Origin: Candidatus Scalindua sp.
GTDB lineage: Bacteria > Planctomycetota > Brocadiia > Brocadiales > Scalinduaceae
Length of the DNA stretch: 50,177 bases
Direction: 5' to 3'
Assembly (NCBI GenBank): GCA_030748215.1
Contig: JASMMK010000035.1
Coordinates: 1 to 50,177, forward strand
This document shows, in pieces, positions 46,245-50,177 of the stretch; the first letter of the stretch is position 1; each line of letters starts with the position of its first letter. The position numbers were made by a program, and so were the translations under genes. A model generated the notes under the pieces. It was not told where the DNA came from and ran no database searches. It saw nothing but the letters and a program-made list of their open reading frames with translations.

Positions 46245-46433
46245 GTAATTTGAAAGCTATTATGTAATTGCACAGTAATCCGAGTGAAATCTAAGTTTTA
46301 TGACCACCCCTTTTCCCCTCCTTCGCAAGGAGGTGATTAATGTCCTCGACGCTTCATAGTCCGGGGAAGTGGCAATTTCCCTCAGCTTATTGAGCAATTA
46401 CGTTATTATATTAATTGAAAGGGGAAGTAATTA
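46245..46433 (+). promoter_or_regulatory. Structured thiC leader, not a recognisable TPP riboswitch
   Basis: The leader holds a seven-pair hairpin CCTCCTT-CGC-AAGGAGG (46317-46333) and a second one GGGAA...TTCCC (46364-46381), then an AT-rich run up to the thiC ribosome site AAGGGG. The conserved TPP-riboswitch cores (CUGAGA and the GAUAAUGCCAGCG arm) are absent. The AAGGAGG arm of the first hairpin is the ribosome site of a 17-codon ORF. Confidence 0.45.
46340..46393 (+). CDS. Possible 17-residue leader peptide upstream of thiC
   Basis: ATG 46340 to TGA 46391-46393 encodes MSSTLHSPGKWQFPSAY. A perfect AAGGAGG at 46327-46333 lies six bases upstream, but is paired with CCTCCTT in a tight hairpin. 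It may be a regulated leader peptide, or a chance product of a dispersed CCTCC/GGAGG hairpin repeat. No codon run points to a specific amino-acid signal. Confidence 0.3.
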   Translation: MSSTLHSPGKWQFPSAY

Positions 46434-47780
46434 ATGAAGACGCAACTTGACAGGGCCAGAGAAGGCGAAATTACGCCGGAAATGAAGGAGGCAGCCATCT
46501 ATGATGATGTCACCCCTGAGTTTATACGTGATGGCATAGCTAATGGCCACATTGTCATATATGGAAATCCTCAAAGAAAATCCACGGTTGTCGGTATCGG
46601 TGGCGGCCTTAGGACAAAGATAAACGCAAGTATCGGAACTTCCCCTGATATTATTGATTTTGATATGGAAGTAGAAAAGGCCATTGTAGCAGAAAAGGCC
46701 GGTGCAGATACGCTGATGGAACTTTCGACAGGTGGGAACCTGAACGAGGTAAGGAGAAGAGTCCTCGATGCAGTCAACTTAACTGTTGGGAATGTGCCTC
46801 TATACCAGGCGGCAATGGAAACTATTGATAAAAAGGGTTCTGTTGTACATATGGAATCTGATTTTCTTTTTGATTGTATTGAACAGCAGGCTCAGGACGG
46901 AATCGGATTTATGGCGATACACTGTGGTATTAATCTGACTACATTAGAACGCCTGAGAAAACAGGGATATAGATATGGCGGTCTCGTAAGCAGGGGGGGA
47001 TCATTCCTGACTGCATGGATGAACTACAATAAGAAAGAAAACCCACTGTACGAAGAGCTTGACAGGCTCATTGCCATAATGAGAAAATATGATGTAATTC
47101 TTAGTCTTGGAAATGGTCTGAGAGCCGGTGCGGTACATGACAGCACCGACAGAGCCCAGATTCAGGAATTGATAATGAATTCAGAGGTTGCTGAATATGC
47201 CCAGAGCAAGGGTGTTCAGATAATTGTTGAAGGTCCCGGACACATACCTATAGATGAGATAGAAGCGAATGTAATTATACAGAAGAGGATGAGCAATAAT
47301 GCTCCGTTCTACATGCTTGGCCCGATCACTACCGACGTGACACCCGGGTACGATCATATATCATCTGCAATCGGCGCTGCTCTGTCATCGCGTTATGGAG
47401 CTGATTTTATCTGTTACGTTACACCACCTGAGCATCTTGCACTTCCTACGCCAGACGATGTCAAAGAGGGCATTATGGCCGCCAAGGTCGCTACTCATGT
47501 TGGAGATATGGTAAAGCTTAAGAATAAAGTTAAAAACCAGGATCTGAAAATGGGTATTGCAAGGAGAGATCTTGACTGGAAAACCCAGTTTGAAACAGCC
47601 ATCACTAGAGAGAGAGCTGAGGAGATCAGGAATAGCAGACCACCAATGGAGGCAGAGGAGACATGCACAATGTGCGGCGCAGTCTGTTCATTAAAGGGTG
47701 TGATGGAATATTATGAAGATGATTTGAAGAACAGCAGGAAGAAAAGCTACAAAACAGCAATATCATCGAATGGGTTTTAA
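46434..47780 (+). CDS. thiC: ThiC-family radical SAM enzyme (phosphomethylpyrimidine synthase)
   Basis: Converts aminoimidazole ribotide to the thiamine pyrimidine. The 448-residue protein lacks the long N-terminal domain of E. coli-type ThiC. Motifs include MELSTGGNLNEVRRRVL, FMAIHCGINLTTLERL, LVSRGGSFLTAWM, ILSLGNGLRAGAVHDSTDRA, IIVEGPGHIPIDEIE, FYMLGPITTDVTPGYDHI, IGAALSSRYGADFICYVTPP. The C-terminal cluster motif is CTMCGAVCSLKG (near 411-422), with CxxCxxxC spacing rather than the CxxCxxxxC of long ThiC. The close paralogue BzaF, which makes 5-hydroxybenzimidazole for B12, is short in the same way and is the main alternative. AAGGGG lies about seven to eight bases before the ATG. Confidence 0.88.
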   Translation: MKTQLDRAREGEITPEMKEAAIYDDVTPEFIRDGIANGHIVIYGNPQRKSTVVGIGGGLRTKINASIGTSPDIIDFDMEVEKAIVAEKAGADTLMELSTGGNLNEVRRRVLDAVNLTVGNVPLYQAAMETIDKKGSVVHMESDFLFDCIEQQAQDGIGFMAIHCGINLTTLERLRKQGYRYGGLVSRGGSFLTAWMNYNKKENPLYEELDRLIAIMRKYDVILSLGNGLRAGAVHDSTDRAQIQELIMNSEVAEYAQSKGVQIIVEGPGHIPIDEIEANVIIQKRMSNNAPFYMLGPITTDVTPGYDHISSAIGAALSSRYGADFICYVTPPEHLALPTPDDVKEGIMAAKVATHVGDMVKLKNKVKNQDLKMGIARRDLDWKTQFETAITRERAEEIRNSRPPMEAEETCTMCGAVCSLKGVMEYYEDDLKNSRKKSYKTAISSNGF

Positions 47781-47788
47781 AATAAAAC

Positions 47789-47830
47789 GAGTTACGCGTT
47801 GCGTGTTGCGAGTTACAAGTTACGTGTTAA
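47789..47830. repeat. Heptanucleotide repeat array, six units
   Basis: GAGTTAC GCGTTGC GTGTTGC GAGTTAC AAGTTAC GTGTTAA: six phased seven-base units beginning eight bases after the thiC stop. It is the reverse-complement orientation of the array at 47868-47914, so the two could form a long imperfect hairpin around about 37 bases. Confidence 0.88.
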
Positions 47831-47867
47831 TCTGTGGACAAGTTAGCCATTGGTCATTTATAAATCT

Positions 47868-47914
47868 TAACTCGTAACTTATAACCCGTTACCCGAAACG
47901 CGTAACTCGTAACC
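47868..47914. repeat. Heptanucleotide repeat array, about 6.7 units, abutting a start codon
   Basis: TAACTCG TAACTTA TAACCCG TTACCCG AAACGCG TAACTCG TAACC: phased seven-base units ending at the base before the ATG of the radical SAM gene, which therefore has no Shine-Dalgarno site of its own. Inverted partner of 47789-47830. Confidence 0.88.
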
Positions 47915-49417
47915 ATGTCAATCGTACTCTTAGAACATCCAAGACCGAGATCACCTGAAAGATATGAAACAGTTGTTAATACTCCGCTCTCTGCCTGCCT
48001 GATGACGGGCTACATCGCCTCGACTCTTATGTCACGCAATCATGATGTTGCAGTCGTTGATGCAAACCTCTATGAGTGGTCCTTCGATAAAACAGTTAAT
48101 GGAATTAGCAGGAAGAGCTTTAAACTGTTAGGTGTTCATCTTGTCTATCTGTGGGAGTACTCAAGTGATATATTAGATGCCCTCTCCGGAATAAAGAAGA
48201 GCAATCCTGACATACACATAAACCTCTACGGTCACTTTCCCACATTCGCATTCAAAGATCTGCTGACAAAATACCCATTTATTGACTCTATAACCATAGG
48301 CGAACCGGAGGAGACGTTCCTCGGACTTGCAGACGCCGTTCTTAACAACAGAGACGATTCAGCTCTGAGCACAATTGATGGACTCGCATTTAACACTTCT
48401 AGTAGTAAAACAGGCAACATCGTCCGGAACAGCCCGAGAAAACCATCTACACAACTAGACAAGCTCCCATCTCCTTTTCGTAACGATTACGAACTGAAGA
48501 AGAGAAAAGGTATCTCAACTTATATCCTTGCCAGCCGGGGCTGCTATGGTAAATGTACCTTCTGCTATCTGGATAATTTCTATGGCGACGAATCGCAGTG
48601 GCGGGGGAGAAGCCCCGAAAATATATTCAGTGAAATCTCCGATATCTACGAGAAACATGGAGAGCGTCATTTCTATTTTGCCGATGCCAATTTCTTCGGG
48701 CCCGGCAGAAAAGGGAAGGAACGTGCCAGAGAGCTTGCACACCTCATAATTGACAGCGGTATCGATATTAAGTTTGGGATCGAATGCAGGGTTAACGATG
48801 TTGAGGGGGCAACTATTGACGCACTGGTAAAGGCGGGACTTGTGGATGTGTTCCTTGGAGTTGAGAGCGGCAGCCAGCGGTCCCTGACCAAGTTCAGGAA
48901 ATTTACAACGGTTGAGGAGAACAGGAATGCTATCTATACGCTCAGGAAATATGGTATTGAGCCAAATTACGGGTTCATCATGTTCGAACCCGATTCTACA
49001 CTTGCGGATGTAAGGGCAAATTTCGAATTTCTCAAGGAGATGGAGATGCTCAATATTCCAAGTATTACCGCACATCTACTTCACCATAGACAGACGATAT
49101 TCCAGGGAACTTTCGATTATAAGATTAAAAGCAACGATTCAAAGCCGGATTCTGAAGTTATGTATGAGTGCGATTATGAATTTAAGGAGAAGTCTGTAGA
49201 AGCTCTATCTGAAGATATAAACACTTTTTGCATTAAGTCGCTGAAAGAGATTTTCGATAACAGAGATCAAAAGGACATAGATTTTGATTCCTGTTCTTGC
49301 GATGAAACCGATCCGTTTTCCAGGCAGATGAATGAAAAATTGATTGAGCATTTCGAAGATACCCTGTCTGCATTTGAGGAAAAGGAAGATAAAAAATTAG
49401 ACAGGATAGCAGGATAA
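47915..49417 (+). CDS. B12-binding-domain radical SAM protein
   Basis: A 500-residue cytoplasmic enzyme of the cobalamin-dependent radical SAM class. The N-terminal 150 residues have the Rossmann-like pattern of a B12-binding domain (ASTLMSRNHDVAVVDANLYE; NPDIHINLYGHFPTF; ITIGEPEETFLGL). The radical SAM cluster motif CYGKCTFCY (CxxxCxxC) is at about 209-217, followed by ENIFSEISDIYEKHGERHFY, GIECRVNDVEGATIDALVKA and VFLGVESGSQRSLTKFRK. Members are methylases or ring-forming enzymes; substrate not predictable here. Because repeat DNA runs up to the ATG at 47915, translation signals are unusual. Confidence 0.87.
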   Translation: MSIVLLEHPRPRSPERYETVVNTPLSACLMTGYIASTLMSRNHDVAVVDANLYEWSFDKTVNGISRKSFKLLGVHLVYLWEYSSDILDALSGIKKSNPDIHINLYGHFPTFAFKDLLTKYPFIDSITIGEPEETFLGLADAVLNNRDDSALSTIDGLAFNTSSSKTGNIVRNSPRKPSTQLDKLPSPFRNDYELKKRKGISTYILASRGCYGKCTFCYLDNFYGDESQWRGRSPENIFSEISDIYEKHGERHFYFADANFFGPGRKGKERARELAHLIIDSGIDIKFGIECRVNDVEGATIDALVKAGLVDVFLGVESGSQRSLTKFRKFTTVEENRNAIYTLRKYGIEPNYGFIMFEPDSTLADVRANFEFLKEMEMLNIPSITAHLLHHRQTIFQGTFDYKIKSNDSKPDSEVMYECDYEFKEKSVEALSEDINTFCIKSLKEIFDNRDQKDIDFDSCSCDETDPFSRQMNEKLIEHFEDTLSAFEEKEDKKLDRIAG

Positions 49418-49433
49418 ATACCGATCTAAATTT

Positions 49434-49461
49434 TAACCTGTAACTTGTAACACGCAACCAG
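49434..49461. repeat. Heptanucleotide repeat array, four units
   Basis: TAACCTG TAACTTG TAACACG CAACCAG, phased seven-base units between the radical SAM and DUF5658 genes, inverted with respect to 50004-50031. Confidence 0.82.
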
Positions 49462-49474
49462 TTTTCTTTGCCTT

Positions 49475-49951
49475 CTACTTTACAACAAAGAAAATAAGAA
49501 ACACCTCCCATACCACAACAGAAGCAAAGATGAGGAAAATGACGATGAATAGGTATTTCGCACGAATCTTTGTTCCGAAGATGTAAACATTTTTATATAT
49601 GAGCAGCAGGACTATGGAAGTGGTTGTCAGCAGATACTTTGCTGCGAGGAACGGTAACGTACCGTATCGAAGGAAATATTCCATAATCGGGTTGACTTCT
49701 GCGGCGCCATTACGAATCAGATAGAGGGTAAGCAGGGCGTCTGTCAGGCTCAAAAGGATTATTGTAATAATTACGATGAAAATACGTAAACTAAAATAAT
49801 CCAGGAAATAACTCTCCCGGTTATCTGCGTCCCGCCGCATCTCCTTCCGACGTCCAAAAAACAGATACCTTAACCCCGGCAACCTTTTGCCCTCTCTTCT
49901 TGCAGTAGAGCCAGTCCTGTTATTATCATGTTCTTTAGGTTGTAATTCCAT
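49475..49951 (-). CDS. DUF5658-like small membrane protein
   Basis: A 158-residue protein with a charged cytoplasmic N-terminus (about 50 residues, rich in Arg) and four predicted helices: FIVIITIILLSLTDALLTLYLI, a stretch around FLAAKYLLTTTSIVLLLIY, and YLFIVIFLIFASVVVWEVFL among them. The motif LTDALLTLYLIRNGAAEVNP with EYFLRYG matches DUF5658, of unknown function. It is bracketed by inverted heptamer arrays. No Shine-Dalgarno is obvious at ATG 49951. Confidence 0.75.
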   Translation of the reverse strand: MELQPKEHDNNRTGSTARREGKRLPGLRYLFFGRRKEMRRDADNRESYFLDYFSLRIFIVIITIILLSLTDALLTLYLIRNGAAEVNPIMEYFLRYGTLPFLAAKYLLTTTSIVLLLIYKNVYIFGTKIRAKYLFIVIFLIFASVVVWEVFLIFFVVK

Positions 49952-50003
49952 GGAGTGAATTCTACTCGTTTGATGTGAAAAAGCAAATAAGGAAAAGACG
50001 TCG

Positions 50004-50031
50004 CGGGTTACAGGTTACAAGTTGCGAGACG
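50004..50031. repeat. Heptanucleotide repeat array, four units
   Basis: CGGGTTA CAGGTTA CAAGTTG CGAGACG, phased seven-base units, inverted partner of 49434-49461. It ends eleven bases before the left end of the IS element. Confidence 0.8.
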
Positions 50032-50042
50032 TAATGAAGTAT

Positions 50043-50177
50043 TGACCTGCTCCCCAAAAACTGATCCAGTTGTAAAGTTAGTATAAAGCTATATAATTGG
50101 ATTAAGAAAGGGGGAAAACATGTCACAAAAGCGATACAAGTCTGAAGAAATAATCCATAAGCTTCGAGTTGCAGAAG
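50043..50177 (+). mobile_element. Left end of an IS3-family insertion sequence (cut by the window edge)
   Basis: A terminal-repeat-like TGACCTGCTCCCCAAAAACT begins at 50043 and is followed by the start of an IS3-type transposase gene. The element runs off the right edge, so the other inverted repeat and target duplication cannot be seen. Confidence 0.75.
50120..50177 (+). CDS. IS3-family transposase OrfA, 3' partial
   Basis: The first 19 codons (MSQKRYKSEEIIHKLRVAE) match the start of IS3-family OrfA helix-turn-helix proteins, which typically begin with a KKRYKPEEIVxKLR pattern. AAAGGGGG lies just before the ATG. In IS3 elements OrfA is joined to OrfB by -1 frameshifting to make the transposase; that part is outside the window. 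Confidence 0.8.
   Translation, partial: MSQKRYKSEEIIHKLRVAE

Noticed and set aside
46245..46433. TPP riboswitch upstream of thiC
   Set aside because: The conserved CUGAGA and GAUAAUGCCAGCG-type cores are absent; the leader is recorded as unclassified.
47789..47914. CRISPR array
   Set aside because: Units are seven bases, contiguous and without unique spacers; no cas gene is near.

Overview
The window is AT-rich and carries outer-membrane lipopolysaccharide genes (kdsA, a heptosyltransferase, a Kdo-kinase-like gene). It also has a complete acetyl-CoA synthase / CO dehydrogenase (Wood-Ljungdahl carbonyl branch) operon, a TPR protein fused to an RNA polymerase alpha-CTD, a SecD-SecF fusion and ThiF/NifS-type sulfur-transfer genes. 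This combination best fits an anaerobic, autotrophic, Gram-negative-type bacterium. An anammox planctomycete (Brocadiia, for example a Scalindua/Kuenenia relative) is my leading inference, but no single marker here proves it.

Layout. 1-2.2 kb: the end of a GAF/HD-GYP signalling gene, split by a one-base frame change, then cutA. 2.4-4.5 kb: bioF and a decayed carbamoyltransferase. 4.7-6.4 kb: a small run of a four-helix membrane protein, a DUF1858 protein, a NifU-like scaffold and a cysteine-rich ATC-hydrolase-like protein, closed by a strong terminator. 6.6-8.9 kb: ThiF/MoeB and a NifS-like desulfurase. 8.96-10.1 kb: a PQQ-repeat propeller protein. 10.3-21.2 kb: a long minus-strand run, TPR-alphaCTD, ruvA, ruvB, queH, spoIID-like, tgt, yajC, secDF, LysM. 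21.5-22.9 kb: kdsA and small genes. 22.9-26.2 kb: gene-poor, decayed DNA with a broken phosphoesterase gene. 26.2-38.3 kb: ybgC, then the acs operon transcribed leftwards in the order cooC-acsA-acsB-clpP-acsC-acsV-cooC/acsF-acsD-acsE, with a good promoter at the front and a strong terminator at the end. 38.5-44.3 kb: a HAD/dolichol-kinase-like fusion, ruvX, a U32 peptidase-like gene, a heptosyltransferase, a Kdo kinase and plsY. 44.4-50.2 kb: hemB, an HD phosphohydrolase, thiC behind a structured leader, a radical SAM/B12 protein, a DUF5658 membrane protein and the left end of an IS3-family element.

How the genes work together. The acs operon encodes CO2 reduction to CO (AcsA), acetyl-CoA assembly (AcsB), the corrinoid methyl carrier (AcsC/AcsD), methyl transfer from methyl-tetrahydrofolate (AcsE), the corrinoid reactivase (AcsV) and two nickel-insertion-type ATPases. 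tgt and queH belong to queuosine tRNA modification, ruvA/ruvB/ruvX to Holliday-junction and related functions, and secDF/yajC to protein export.

Most notable observations: a catalytically intact clpP inside the acs operon; a phased heptanucleotide repeat family at five intergenic sites in the last 6 kb, often as inverted pairs; a thiC leader holding a 17-codon ORF whose ribosome site is locked in a hairpin; an apparently leaderless Kdo kinase gene behind a consensus promoter; a SecF half with repeated periplasmic subdomains; and the TPR-alphaCTD and HAD-kinase fusions.
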